A DNA stretch of 60,977 nt from RUG11237 sp045126515 (GCA_045126515.1 JBGVOM010000188.1:1-60977), one strand, 5' to 3'. Counted from the first letter of the stretch, positions 52,293-60,977 are shown. The notes: generated from the sequence alone by a model not told the origin. Translations and numbers: made by a program.

Positions 52293-52985
52293 TTACCTGA
52301 AATACCCCAATGCTTCCTGATTTAAGTCTATCATCTGTTCTACTTCTGCCAAACGTTGCTTCTGCTTTTGGGTTATTCCCTGCTGTAATGTATCTTTTAT
52401 TTTTGTATAATTATTGTATTCCTTTATTAAGTATTCCTGCAGTACCGGATTTTTCTCCGTCAAAAGATATTTCCCATACTCATAATAACATTCTTTTTCT
52501 AACTTCATGACTCCGGAAGCTACTCGCATCATAGGGTAATATTTTCCATCTTCCTCTATCATGTCTTCTTGTAAAATACTAAACCCGTTGTCTTCTAAAA
52601 AATGTCTTACAAATCCATATTCTGACTGAGGCTGAATCACAAATCCTTTCAGGGTGCGAAAAATTTCTATACTTTCCCCGATAATCTTCATCATCAGCCG
52701 GCCCCCCATTCCGGCAATGACAACTTCTTCCACTTCCCCTTCGGTTAATTCCTTAGCACCATCAGAAAGCCTTAATTCTATGTATTCGTCCAGTTGATGA
52801 AGCTTTACATGTTCTCTGGCCCGCTGCAATGGTCCCTTCCCAATGTCCATTGCAATTGCCCCACGTACTTTTTTCTGCTCCACTAGATAAATCGGAATAT
52901 ATCCATGGTCAGTTCCAATATCTGCCATCATATCACAGTTGCCTATCAACGCCGCAACGGCAGAAAGTCTTTTTGATAACTCCAT
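52293..52985 (-). CDS. trmK: tRNA (adenine22-N1)-methyltransferase
   Basis: 230 residues. SAM-binding DIGTDHGYIPIYLV (about 22-35), VIAGMGGRLM catalytic loop, and a C-terminal coiled-coil region. Methylates A22 of tRNAs. Starts 9 bases after rpoD. Confidence 0.9.
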   Translation of the reverse strand: MELSKRLSAVAALIGNCDMMADIGTDHGYIPIYLVEQKKVRGAIAMDIGKGPLQRAREHVKLHQLDEYIELRLSDGAKELTEGEVEEVVIAGMGGRLMMKIIGESIEIFRTLKGFVIQPQSEYGFVRHFLEDNGFSILQEDMIEEDGKYYPMMRVASGVMKLEKECYYEYGKYLLTEKNPVLQEYLIKEYNNYTKIKDTLQQGITQKQKQRLAEVEQMIDLNQEALGYFR

Positions 52986-52994
52986 GAATCTCTC

Positions 52995-54122
52995 CTAGTC
53001 TAAATAATCCTTAAGCTTACGACTTCTGCTCGGATGGCGAAGCTTTCTTAAGGCCTTTGCTTCAATCTGACGAATACGCTCTCTGGTAACATTGAATTCC
53101 TTTCCTACTTCTTCTAGTGTTCTTGCTCTTCCATCATCTAAACCAAAACGAAGTCGCAGTACTTTTTGTTCTCTCTCTGTCAATGTACTTAACACTTCTA
53201 CTAATTGTTCTTTCAATAAGGTAAATGCTGCTGCGTCTGCCGGTACTGGTACATTATCGTCCTGAATGAAATCACCTAAATGGCTGTCTTCTTCTTCACC
53301 GATTGGTGTTTCCAAAGAAACCGGTTCCTGTGAAATCTTAAGGATTTCTCGTACACGTTCTACAGGCATATTCATTTCCTCTGCAATTTCTTCCGGTAAT
53401 GGCTCCCTGCCTAATTCCTGTAAAAGCTGACGTGACACACGAATTAACTTATTGATTGTTTCTACCATATGCACCGGAATACGAATAGTTCTTGCCTGAT
53501 CTGCAATAGCTCTGGTAATAGCCTGACGAATCCACCAAGTCGCATAAGTGCTGAATTTGTATCCTTTACGGTAATCAAATTTTTCTACTGCTTTGATTAA
53601 CCCTAAGTTTCCTTCCTGAATCAAATCAAGAAACAGCATGCCACGTCCCACATAACGTTTGGCAATACTAACCACCAAACGCAAATTAGCTTCCGCAAGA
53701 CGCTTCTTTGCTTCCTCGTCTCCTAATTCCATACGTTTTGCCAGTTCAATTTCTTCTTCTGCACTAAGAAGAGGTACTTTACCGATTTCCTTCAAATACA
53801 TACGCACCGGATCTTCAATGCTTACTCCATCCGGAACAGACAAATCAATAGACTCTACATCTACTTCATCTTCTTCATCTAAAATGACTTCGTCGTCGTC
53901 ATCGTCACCTTCTGTAATTCTAAGCACATCAATATTTTTTGCCTCCAGCATTTCCAGAATCATCTCAAACTGCTCTGCAGTCAATTCCATATCTTGAAAG
54001 AAATCGCTTATTTCCTGGTATTCCAGCACATTTTTCTTTTTCTGTGCAACAGACAAAAGCTCCTTTAATTTCTCTTTAAACTTTTCCATTGTGTTCTCGT
54101 CCATGTTTGTGTTGTCCTCCAT
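52995..54122 (-). CDS. rpoD: Primary RNA polymerase sigma factor
   Basis: 375 residues. Acidic 1.1-like stretch (about 78-100), region 2.3-2.4 (YKFSTYATWWIRQAITRAIA, about 203-222), and region 4.2 (VTRERIRQIEAKALRKLRHP). Housekeeping sigma factor; recognises the TTGACA/TATAAT promoters seen in this window. Placed between dnaG and trmK. Confidence 0.97.
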   Translation of the reverse strand: MEDNTNMDENTMEKFKEKLKELLSVAQKKKNVLEYQEISDFFQDMELTAEQFEMILEMLEAKNIDVLRITEGDDDDDEVILDEEDEVDVESIDLSVPDGVSIEDPVRMYLKEIGKVPLLSAEEEIELAKRMELGDEEAKKRLAEANLRLVVSIAKRYVGRGMLFLDLIQEGNLGLIKAVEKFDYRKGYKFSTYATWWIRQAITRAIADQARTIRIPVHMVETINKLIRVSRQLLQELGREPLPEEIAEEMNMPVERVREILKISQEPVSLETPIGEEEDSHLGDFIQDDNVPVPADAAAFTLLKEQLVEVLSTLTEREQKVLRLRFGLDDGRARTLEEVGKEFNVTRERIRQIEAKALRKLRHPSRSRKLKDYLD

Positions 54123-54141
54123 AACTGTTTTTATTTTGTCC

Positions 54142-55914
54142 TTAATCTAAAGAAATATGCAATTTCTCTAATTCCTGTAAAATACTTTTTCCTTCCAAAA
54201 TTCTTTGCAATACTGTCATGTCAGAAGAATCTGAGTTCTTATTCATATGGTCCAGGCTATGTTGCTTTACTTTCAACACAATATCTTTCACCGCTTTTTC
54301 CTCCTCAAGTCTTCCCTCTAATGCCTCAACTTTCGTATTAAAAAGCGCTGCCGCCTTTCCCTGTTCCTCCTGTTCTTCAAATCTGCTAAGAATCTGTGCA
54401 GGATTCAATCTGTTCTGTTGTATCTGCTCAAATAAATGCTGTGCCACAATTTTATATACACCCTCATCAAAATCTTCAACGGTAATATATTTCTTTATCT
54501 GAGGATAAATATTCGGTTTTTCAATCAGCCAGGTAAGTAATAACTTCTGCCATTGCTCTCCCGCACTGTCTGCATCTGCTTTTTTCTTTATACGCTCCGG
54601 TTCTTCATGACGTTCCACCGGATCCATCTGCAATCCGAATTTATTGACTAAGTTTTCTAAATTTTCAAATCCAATATGATATTTTTCCGCCACAGCCTCT
54701 AAATAATTATTCCGCTCAATCTTTTCTTCGAAAGTCAAAAGTTTCTTTGCCAGCTCATTGATAAACAATGTTTTACTTTCCGGATCTTTTAAATCATACT
54801 GCATTTCCAAAACACTTATTTCAAAGAAAAATGCATTCTGAGCTGTTTGAATTCGTTCCTCATAAGCTTCCCTTCCCAAATTTTTAATAAATTCATCGGG
54901 ATCCTTATAAGGCTTCATATTTATTACCTTCACCCGAAGTCCTGCTACCTTACAAATTGGTATAGCACGCAGAGCAGCTTTTACACCGGCACCATCACTG
55001 TCGTAAGACAGCATTACTTCTTCCGTATACCGTTTCAATAGGCTGGCATGTCCCGAAGTAAATGCAGTTCCCAGAGAAGCTACCGCATTCTGAAATCCTG
55101 CCTGGTGAAGAGAAATCACATCCATATAGCCTTCACAGATAATCATATATGGCTTTCTCGAGGTTCTGGCAATATTAAGTCCATATAGATTCCGGCTTTT
55201 TTCAAACACCTTCGTTTCCGGAGAATTTAAATATTTCGGTTCACCTTCTCCCATGACTCGTCCGCCGAAACCAATCACTCTACTATTTACATCCATGATA
55301 GGGAACATTACTCGATTAAAAAACTTGTCGTAAATCCCTCTTGCTTCATCAAAGGTAATCAACCCGGTTTCCCGTAGTACATTATCGTCATAGCCTTCTT
55401 TTTTCAGATAACGGTACAGCTCGTCCCTGTATTTTCCGGCATATCCCAACCCGAATTTCTTTATAGTATCATCCGATAACTGCCTTCCCGATAAATACTG
55501 ATACCCCAGTCTTCCGTCTTCCTGTTTCAGCTTATAAAAATAAAAATATGCCGCTTTTTTATTAATTTCCAACAAAGTCTTTCTCAAGTCAGAAGCACGC
55601 CGACTCTCTGCATCATTACTTTCCTCCGGCAGTTCCACACCTGCACGCTCTGCCAGCATTTTCACAGCTTCCACAAAATCATAATTTTCATACTGCATCA
55701 CAAAGGTATACACATTCCCCCCTGCACCGCAGCCAAAACAATAATACATCTGCTTAGAAGGCGACACCGAAAAAGACGGCGATTTTTCATTATGAAAAGG
55801 ACACAGTCCAAAATAGGAGCTTCCTTTTTTTTGTAATTTTACATATCCGGACACCACATCTAAAATGTCATTTTTCATCCGGATATCTTCAATCAATTCA
55901 TCGCTGTAATACAT
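54142..55914 (-). CDS. dnaG: DNA primase
   Basis: 590 residues. Zinc finger CPFHNEKSPSF with CFGCGAGG (about 38-65), TOPRIM region ICEGYMDVISL and SYDSDGAGVKA, and a C-terminal DnaB-interaction domain. Synthesises RNA primers. Classic macromolecular-synthesis operon with rpoD. Confidence 0.97.
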   Translation of the reverse strand: MYYSDELIEDIRMKNDILDVVSGYVKLQKKGSSYFGLCPFHNEKSPSFSVSPSKQMYYCFGCGAGGNVYTFVMQYENYDFVEAVKMLAERAGVELPEESNDAESRRASDLRKTLLEINKKAAYFYFYKLKQEDGRLGYQYLSGRQLSDDTIKKFGLGYAGKYRDELYRYLKKEGYDDNVLRETGLITFDEARGIYDKFFNRVMFPIMDVNSRVIGFGGRVMGEGEPKYLNSPETKVFEKSRNLYGLNIARTSRKPYMIICEGYMDVISLHQAGFQNAVASLGTAFTSGHASLLKRYTEEVMLSYDSDGAGVKAALRAIPICKVAGLRVKVINMKPYKDPDEFIKNLGREAYEERIQTAQNAFFFEISVLEMQYDLKDPESKTLFINELAKKLLTFEEKIERNNYLEAVAEKYHIGFENLENLVNKFGLQMDPVERHEEPERIKKKADADSAGEQWQKLLLTWLIEKPNIYPQIKKYITVEDFDEGVYKIVAQHLFEQIQQNRLNPAQILSRFEEQEEQGKAAALFNTKVEALEGRLEEEKAVKDIVLKVKQHSLDHMNKNSDSSDMTVLQRILEGKSILQELEKLHISLD

Positions 55915-55917
55915 TCT

Positions 55918-56922
55918 CTATCCCTTCCATGCTTTCGGAATATACAACTGGGTAAACTTTGCTATGGCATAAGAATCTGTCATACCTGCAATATAATCAC
56001 AGATTACCCTTTCCTTCTTTTCTCCTCGTTCTACTAAACCGGTAAATTCTTCCGGTAATTCTTCAAAGTTTTTTTCATAGTATTCATACATAGCTTTCAG
56101 CATATTTTTTGCCTTCCGCTCTTCATCTTTTGCCACCGGATTGCAATATACAGTTTCAAACATAAAGCTTCTGAGTCCCTGCATTGCCTTATAAATTTTT
56201 TCCGACATTATAATATCATTTTCATTTTCACTATGTATCACGATATCATGTATCATAGTATTCAATCGTTCCCGTGTGCTGTTTCCCAGCACATCAGTAT
56301 GTTCTTTCGGTAAAACTGACTCTTGCAACAATCCTGCTCTTATGGCATCATCAATATCATGATTAATATATGCAATTTTATCAGACAATCTAACAATCTT
56401 TCCCTCCAAAGTATGGGGCATACAGGCAGTCTGATGATTCCGTATACCGTCCCTTACCTCTTTGGTAAGATTTAATCCCTGTCCTTTTTTTTCCAAAATT
56501 TCCACTACCCGAATACTCTGCTTATTATGTGCGAATCCCTCCGGACAGATTTCGTTTAATGCTCGCTCTCCTGCATGCCCAAAAGGCGTATGCCCCAAGT
56601 CATGCCCCAGTGCAATGGCTTCTACTAAATCTTCATTCAGTTGTAACGCTTTCGCAATGGTTCTGGCTGTCTGTGCCACTTCCAATGTATGGGTTAGTCT
56701 TGTTCTGTAATGGTCTCCTTCCGGTGAGAGAAAGACTTGCGTCTTATGTTTCATGCGTCGAAAGGATTTCGAATGAAGAATCCTGTCGCGATCTCGCTGA
56801 AATACCGTACGAATGTCACATTCTTCCTCTGGTAAATCTCTTCCTGCCGATTTTATGCTAAAAGTAGCATACGGACTTAAAAATTCCAGTTCTCTTTGTT
56901 CCATCGTTTCACGTATCGTCAC
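55918..56922 (-). CDS. dgt: dGTP triphosphohydrolase-like protein
   Basis: About 334 residues. HD ligands at RLTHTLEVAQ and LGHDLGHTPFGHAGE, with HSKSFRRMKHKTQVFL upstream. I prefer the GTG at 56922 because a GGGGGTG site is 7 bases before it; an ATG at 56937 would use that site internally. Removes dNTPs to dN and PPPi. Heads the dnaG-rpoD operon. Confidence 0.88.
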   Translation of the reverse strand: MTIRETMEQRELEFLSPYATFSIKSAGRDLPEEECDIRTVFQRDRDRILHSKSFRRMKHKTQVFLSPEGDHYRTRLTHTLEVAQTARTIAKALQLNEDLVEAIALGHDLGHTPFGHAGERALNEICPEGFAHNKQSIRVVEILEKKGQGLNLTKEVRDGIRNHQTACMPHTLEGKIVRLSDKIAYINHDIDDAIRAGLLQESVLPKEHTDVLGNSTRERLNTMIHDIVIHSENENDIIMSEKIYKAMQGLRSFMFETVYCNPVAKDEERKAKNMLKAMYEYYEKNFEELPEEFTGLVERGEKKERVICDYIAGMTDSYAIAKFTQLYIPKAWKG

Positions 56923-57027
56923 AGAAAACACCCCCATTTTTATAATTCGCCTTAAAAAAGCAAAATCCTTTATTTTTCTATAATTAGTTTTCGGTCAAAT
57001 TTTAAAAAAATAAAGTGCAAAAGACAA

Positions 57028-57723
57028 TCATTTAATAATTTCCATAACAAAAGGTGCCAAAATCACTGTTATTATTCCAGTAACTACAATGGCAAGAGAA
57101 CTCATTGCTCCTTGAATTTCTCCCAATTCCATAGCTTTTGAAGTACCAATGGCGTGGGAAGCTGCCCCGCAGGCAAGCCCCTGTGCTACCGGTTCCTCGA
57201 TTTTTAACAAACGGAACAAATTTCCTGCAATAGTTGCTCCCAGAAGTCCCGTAATAACTACGCTGATAACAGTAACCGAAGTAATTCCTCCCAGTTCCTC
57301 TCCTACGCCAATAGCAATAGCTGTGGTCAAAGATTTTGGAACTAAGGAAGCTTTCAATTCCGGTGACAGTTTAAAAGCTATCCCCATCACACCTACAGCT
57401 ACAGCATTTGAAATACATCCGGCACCAATGCTTAGCAAAATAGCGGTTACATTTTTTTTCAAAATTTCAAATTGTCGGTACAACGGCACTGCCAGACATA
57501 CTGTAGCAGGAGTCAAAAAATATGTCAGATACTGAGCCCCATAATTATAAGTATCATAATCTATATGAAACACCAGCAAAACAGCAATGATAAAAATAGT
57601 ACTCAACAGCAATGGATTGCAAAGGGTAAATTTCACTTTTTGGCTTATAATCATTGCCAGCCAGTAAAACAACAAGCTGATTACGATTCCAAAGTATACT
57701 GAATCTGCAAAAAACTCATTCAT
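57028..57723 (-). CDS. lrgB: LrgB-like inner-membrane protein
   Basis: 231 residues, about seven membrane segments. GVGEELGGITSVTVI and ACGAASHAIGTSKAMELGE are the family signature. LrgB pairs with LrgA to modulate murein hydrolase activity or small-metabolite transport (pyruvate-related in Bacilli). Its start overlaps lrgA by 8 bases. Confidence 0.93.
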   Translation of the reverse strand: MNEFFADSVYFGIVISLLFYWLAMIISQKVKFTLCNPLLLSTIFIIAVLLVFHIDYDTYNYGAQYLTYFLTPATVCLAVPLYRQFEILKKNVTAILLSIGAGCISNAVAVGVMGIAFKLSPELKASLVPKSLTTAIAIGVGEELGGITSVTVISVVITGLLGATIAGNLFRLLKIEEPVAQGLACGAASHAIGTSKAMELGEIQGAMSSLAIVVTGIITVILAPFVMEIIK

Positions 57724-58087
57724 TTTCCGTTTCCCCTTTCTTTTTGCGGTATCGTATAATCATCTGAGAAACAAGTCCTGTCACTGCCATTACCAGAACT
57801 GTAGTTACTATGGTAATCAGCAGAATGGCAAAAATGCTTCCCTTAAGTCCCAGCAATGTATCCATCATACTTACCGCCGGGGCTATAAATAGAACCGGCA
57901 TAATATTTACGAAAAAATCCGCTGTTTCTTCCACCTGTTCTAACTTTATCAAACCACTGACCAACACAAGAAATAAGAGTACCAGTCCATATACACTTGC
58001 CGGTACGGGAAATGGTAATAGTAAATTTAAAATTTCACCCAATAATGTAATTCCACCAATAATGGCGAACTGAATCAAATATTTCAT
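57716..58087 (-). CDS. lrgA: LrgA/CidA-like holin-like protein
   Basis: 123 residues, four membrane segments. ITLLGEILNLLLPFPVPASVYG and NIMPVLFIAPAVSMMD are typical. First gene of the lrgAB pair. Confidence 0.92.
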   Translation of the reverse strand: MKYLIQFAIIGGITLLGEILNLLLPFPVPASVYGLVLLFLVLVSGLIKLEQVEETADFFVNIMPVLFIAPAVSMMDTLLGLKGSIFAILLITIVTTVLVMAVTGLVSQMIIRYRKKKGETENE

Positions 58088-58117
58088 AAAGCGTTGCCTT
58101 TCTTATCAGCAATAACC

Positions 58118-58154
58118 GTAAAAGACTGTTTCACTCGGCGAAACAGTCTTTTAC
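58118..58154. terminator. Strong palindromic terminator
   Basis: GTAAAAGACTGTTTC and its exact complement around a 7-base loop; works on the minus strand for the operon at 58164-60686. Sits right before lrgA. Confidence 0.8.
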
Positions 58155-58163
58155 AAGGCTTTA

Positions 58164-58529
58164 TTAACCAACAATATCTGTAATATCCACCTTCTGCCTT
58201 GTACTTAAATGTTTATTCACGTACTGCTCCATCATCTTTAAATTGTCACGAAGACTTACTAAAGACGGAATTGCCTTATCGCTGGATATGGTAATAATAT
58301 CAACTGCCTGTAACTCATCATAAAGCCTTGCCACTGCCGCCTGTATTTTTTCTAATTGTTCTATATTTACAAATTTACCTTCATTTTTACGAATGTCCAG
58401 TTCAAATTCTAATGCCAAAAGGATTCCCGCATCTCTTGGATCTCCTTTTCCTTCTTTACTCTTCTTTTTGATTTCATCCATCATAAGAACAATATTTTCT
58501 TCTGACATTTCTTTGAATTTTCTTTCCAT
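58164..58529 (-). CDS. Small cytosolic protein of unknown function, metal-operon tail
   Basis: 121 residues, highly charged and helical, no membrane segment, no motif I recognise. GGGAGG lies 6 bases before the ATG. Last cistron downstream of two CobW-type GTPase genes, so it may relate to metal handling. Confidence 0.65.
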   Translation of the reverse strand: MERKFKEMSEENIVLMMDEIKKKSKEGKGDPRDAGILLALEFELDIRKNEGKFVNIEQLEKIQAAVARLYDELQAVDIITISSDKAIPSLVSLRDNLKMMEQYVNKHLSTRQKVDITDIVG

Positions 58530-58583
58530 ACAAATACCTCCCTAATATTATCTGTTCTTTGCTCTAAAATATACCTAATCTTC

Positions 58584-59534
58584 TTAATTGAAGTAAACAA
58601 GATCTTCTTCCGCCGGTTCCGCCTTTTCAATTTTCTCTGCATATAATACCGGTCCATCCCCTTGGTAATCTTTCTGGTATTCACAGCCAATCTCCGCTGT
58701 CACATAAACCCATTCTCTCACATTGTACGGTGCAATCATGCTACTGTCACATTTGCAGACAAATCCAATAAATCCAATATCATCTGCACAACACGTCATG
58801 GCAAATCTTCCCGGAACGAAACAACCCTTTGGAAGTTTTGGAGATTTGTATACCACTGCCTTAAAGTGAATCTTTTTGCCTACATACTTTTGCGGGTTGT
58901 CCGCAGCATCCAGATACCAAAGTCCATAATCGTCATCTTCTATCTCAATCACCGGTGCATTAATATCAAATGGCATTTCTTCCTCCATTTCTATGTCCGG
59001 CATACCATCCTCGGATTCAAAATAAATCTGTGCCCTTCTGTTGACTGCTTTAATACTCTTTCTTAGTGCAGGCTTTTTGGTATCTTTATTGCAACGATTA
59101 AAAATTACCATATCTGCATCTGTAAAATGTGTCATCATTAAAGAACGCATATTATTCAGATACAATTCGAAGGTCGGCGCTGCTACCGTAGTGATTACCT
59201 GTACCAACTGCCATCGCTTTGGCATCAATTCTGATGACATTGCTTCTGGTGTCCACATTCCATTGTACTCAATAATAACTTTCTTCGGTTTATATTTTTT
59301 CTGACATTCTGCATAAAATTCTGCGGTCAATTGTTCTTTTTCTTCCACTTCCACCACAGAAATATTGCAACGCTTCAAGCCATCCTCTGAATACTCTACT
59401 TCACCCTGCTCACAAGAAATCAGCAACACCGGTTCTCCATTAAAAAGATCCTGATCCTGTAAAGTATCATTAATAAAAGTAGATTTTCCACTTTCTAAAA
59501 AGCCCATAAAAACATATACTGGTATTTCTAACAT
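58584..59534 (-). CDS. CobW-type GTPase fused to a TIGR03943-like domain
   Basis: About 316 residues from the ATG at 59534. P-loop GFLESGKSTFIND (about 11-23), NRCNKD guanine-specificity-like motif, and a C-terminal part (about 220-316: FKAVVYKSPKLPKGCFVPGR, then AMTCCADD) that matches the TIGR03943/DUF1980 domain usually found in a separate CobW partner. The CxCC metal motif of CobW is missing. Follows the His-rich CobW gene, suggesting a two-GTPase metallochaperone module. Confidence 0.75.
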   Translation of the reverse strand: MLEIPVYVFMGFLESGKSTFINDTLQDQDLFNGEPVLLISCEQGEVEYSEDGLKRCNISVVEVEEKEQLTAEFYAECQKKYKPKKVIIEYNGMWTPEAMSSELMPKRWQLVQVITTVAAPTFELYLNNMRSLMMTHFTDADMVIFNRCNKDTKKPALRKSIKAVNRRAQIYFESEDGMPDIEMEEEMPFDINAPVIEIEDDDYGLWYLDAADNPQKYVGKKIHFKAVVYKSPKLPKGCFVPGRFAMTCCADDIGFIGFVCKCDSSMIAPYNVREWVYVTAEIGCEYQKDYQGDGPVLYAEKIEKAEPAEEDLVYFN

Positions 59535-59558
59535 AATTTGTACCAAGCCTTTCGAGTT

Positions 59559-60686
59559 TTAAATTCCAAATAATTCCTGAATCTTATCCGTATCAAGATT
59601 TGTGCCAATCACACAAAGTCTGCCTGTATAATCTGCCGCTCCTGTTCTAACCTCATATTCTCCAGGAACCAAGTCAAAGTGAAGCCATGTTCCATCTTCT
59701 GCAGGCAGAATTCCTTTGGCACGAAGAATACTTCCGTATGCATTGTCATTTGCAAGTTTTTCCAGAATTGCGTTTAAGCCGTTTTCCTCAAATTTATGAG
59801 GTGTTTCTGTTCCCCAGCTTGTAAATACATCATCTGCATGATGGTGATGGTGATGCTCATGGTCGTGACCACAACATTCGTGGTCATGGTCGTGATGATG
59901 CTCATGGTCACAACATTCGTGGTCGTGGTCATGATGATGCTCATGGTCGTGACCGCAGCATTTGTGGTCATGGTCGTGATGATGCTCATGGTCACAACAT
60001 TCGTGGTCATGATGATGGTGTTCATGCTCGTGATGGTGACCACATTCCGGACAGATATCCTCTTCTTTCATCATTTCATCTAACAGAGAATGTTCTTGCT
60101 CCATGGCCTTTAAAATCTGTGCGCCCTCCAGATTTTCCCAAGGTGTTGTAATAATCACAGCATTTTCGTTGTGTGCCTTTATTACCTGAACACACTTGTC
60201 CAGTTTTTCCATAGACATATTCTGTGTACGGCTTAAAACAATAGTCTTTGCACTTTCAATCTGATTATTAAAAAATTCACCAAAGTTTTTCATATACATA
60301 GTAGCTTTTGTGGCATCTACCACTGCTGTTGTGCTGTTCAAATAAATATCAACTTCTTCATTAACGCCCTGCACTGCTTTGATAACATCTGACAATTTTC
60401 CAACACCTGAAGGTTCAATAATAACCCTGTCCGGTTGGTATGTGGTAAGCACTTCTTTTAATGCAGTACCGAAATCACCCACTAAAGAGCAACAGATGCA
60501 TCCTGAATTCATTTCCGTCACCTGTACTCCGGCTTCTTTTAAAAATCCCCCATCAATTCCAATTTCTCCAAATTCATTTTCAATCAGTACAAGTTTCTCG
60601 TTTCCCAAAGATTCCTTAATCAATTTCTTAATTAAAGTTGTTTTTCCAGCTCCTAAGAAACCGGAAATAATGTCTATTTTAGCCAT
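59559..60686 (-). CDS. CobW/G3E GTPase with His/Cys-rich metal-binding insert
   Basis: 375 residues. Walker A GFLGAGKTTLIKKL (9-22), CICC metal site (63-66), EPSGVGKL switch II region and a C-terminal CobW_C domain. An insert at about 217-283 holds more than 30 histidines with CC pairs in repeats, such as HEHHHDHDHECC. It probably delivers zinc, cobalt or nickel. Promoter with TTGAAA and TATAAT upstream. No Zur box was recognised by eye. Confidence 0.9.
   Translation of the reverse strand: MAKIDIISGFLGAGKTTLIKKLIKESLGNEKLVLIENEFGEIGIDGGFLKEAGVQVTEMNSGCICCSLVGDFGTALKEVLTTYQPDRVIIEPSGVGKLSDVIKAVQGVNEEVDIYLNSTTAVVDATKATMYMKNFGEFFNNQIESAKTIVLSRTQNMSMEKLDKCVQVIKAHNENAVIITTPWENLEGAQILKAMEQEHSLLDEMMKEEDICPECGHHHEHEHHHHDHECCDHEHHHDHDHKCCGHDHEHHHDHDHECCDHEHHHDHDHECCGHDHEHHHHHHADDVFTSWGTETPHKFEENGLNAILEKLANDNAYGSILRAKGILPAEDGTWLHFDLVPGEYEVRTGAADYTGRLCVIGTNLDTDKIQELFGI
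59838..60038 (-). repeat. Tandem repeats encoding the His-rich insert
   Basis: Repeats of roughly 39-42 bases (and longer paired units of about 81) built from tggtcrtg, catgatgatg and acaacattcg blocks on the plus strand. Prone to slippage; copy number may vary between strains. Confidence 0.85.
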
Positions 60687-60721
60687 GTTCTCCGTCCTTT
60701 CTATATGTCCATAATATTTTT

Positions 60722-60750
60722 ATTATAACTCTATTTTCTGCTATTTTCAA
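60722..60750 (-). promoter_or_regulatory. Promoter of the CobW operon
   Basis: TTGAAA (60745-60750) and TATAAT (60722-60727), 17-base spacing, on the minus strand. Confidence 0.75.
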
Positions 60751-60774
60751 GTTTTGACATTTCTCTTTTTTAGA

Positions 60775-60818
60775 TAGCAAAAAACTGCCACAAAATTAAT
60801 TACTTAATTCTGTAGCAG
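60775..60818 (-). terminator. Terminator after tRNA-Leu
   Basis: About 15-bp stem between CTGCTACAGAATTAA and its near complement with a 3-4 base loop, then TTTTTTGC on the minus strand. Confidence 0.8.
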
Positions 60819-60826
60819 ATGCATTA

Positions 60827-60910
60827 TGCGGGAGATGGGACTTGAACCCACACGACGTTGCCATCACTAGATCCTTAGTCTAGCCTGTCTGCCAATTCCA
60901 GCATTCCCGC
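60827..60910 (-). tRNA. tRNA-Leu (anticodon AAG)
   Basis: 84 bases on the minus strand. Anticodon arm CTAGA-CTAAGGA-TCTAG gives anticodon AAG with T33 and G37. A long variable arm (GATG-GCAA-CGTC) and T arm GTGGG-TTCAAGT-CCCAT fit leucine. CCA is not encoded. The acceptor stem has an A7-C66 mismatch. An AAG anticodon would read CUU and, if A34 becomes inosine, CUC and CUA too. The A34 form is unusual for bacteria. Confidence 0.85.
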
Positions 60911-60977
60911 AAGTCTTATATTAAGTTGTTGTCTTTGTTGTGACTTCTAAGTGATTGCCTCAACAGTTAGTATAATA
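60911..60977. other. Window edge, nothing recognised
   Basis: 67 bases upstream of the tRNA on its strand; may carry promoter sequence or a previous tRNA spacer. No gene is seen. Confidence 0.4.

Noticed and set aside
59838..60038. CRISPR array or satellite DNA
   Set aside because: The repeats are in frame and encode the His/Cys-rich insert of a CobW protein; there are no unique spacers of constant length.
59796..60083. Plus-strand ORF rich in Met and Val opposite the His-rich repeat
   Set aside because: It is the antisense reading of the His-codon repeat, has no ribosome site and would be a low-complexity artefact.

Overview
The window looks like a chromosomal segment of an anaerobic, low-to-moderate GC Firmicute, most likely a Lachnospiraceae-type gut Clostridium. 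The main pointers are a dgt-dnaG-rpoD-trmK-nif3 operon, a YerC/YecD TrpR-like regulator, a DUF1836 protein, secreted DUF6273 modules and an AsrC-type sulfite reductase. Most genes lie on the minus strand. I see no prophage, transposase, CRISPR array or plasmid function.

Layout. 1-3.2 kb: de novo NAD operon nadA-nadB-nadC. 3.2-9.7 kb: a one-lobe solute-binding lipoprotein remnant, a small acidic-tailed membrane protein, PcrA helicase, aspartase divergent from an Lrp-type regulator, a DUF1836 protein and YerC. 9.8-11.7 kb: a PHP phosphoesterase and an orphan NMT1-like binding protein. 11.8-19.0 kb: a probable SOS operon uvrB-uvrA-maf-HAD-orf-phosphatase with a LexA-like box. 19.1-23.2 kb: a 1362-residue secreted repeat protein. 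23.4-29.1 kb: pyrBI followed without obvious breaks by folC-folE-HD-folP-folBK and a tiny membrane protein. 29.7-30.1 kb: two near-perfect palindromic elements in inverted orientation, with a shortened relative at 47.3 kb.

30.1-37.2 kb is a sulfur-assimilation region. It encodes CysK, an O-acetylhomoserine sulfhydrylase-like enzyme, a siroheme reductase, a TusA-like protein, a thioredoxin-like protein, a ThiS-like carrier whose diglycine is capped by extra residues, a ThiF-like activating enzyme and a JAMM protease. This matches protein-thiocarboxylate sulfur transfer. An Rrf2 regulator and a rhodanese-TtcA fusion are read from a second promoter, and both promoters carry the same 21-bp dyad.

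39.3-46.7 kb is the most unusual region. metK leads into two diverged copies of a radical-SAM-like protein (CX9CX2C) paired with a PNPOx-fold protein, interleaved with a complete SsuABC/ThiXYZ-type ABC importer. I do not recognise this as a described pathway. It looks like an import-and-transform system with its own SAM supply. Upstream are two sequences matching the CcpA cre consensus, a possible cysteine-rich leader peptide and a LacI-family regulator.

48.3-61 kb is mostly housekeeping: tcdA, rnpB, a TGS-containing nucleoside kinase, nif3, trmK, rpoD, dnaG, dgt, lrgAB, two CobW-family GTPases (one with a 67-residue His/Cys-rich metal-binding insert) and a tRNA-Leu with an AAG anticodon.

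Functions were assigned by recognising motifs and family sequence patterns by eye. No database search was run.
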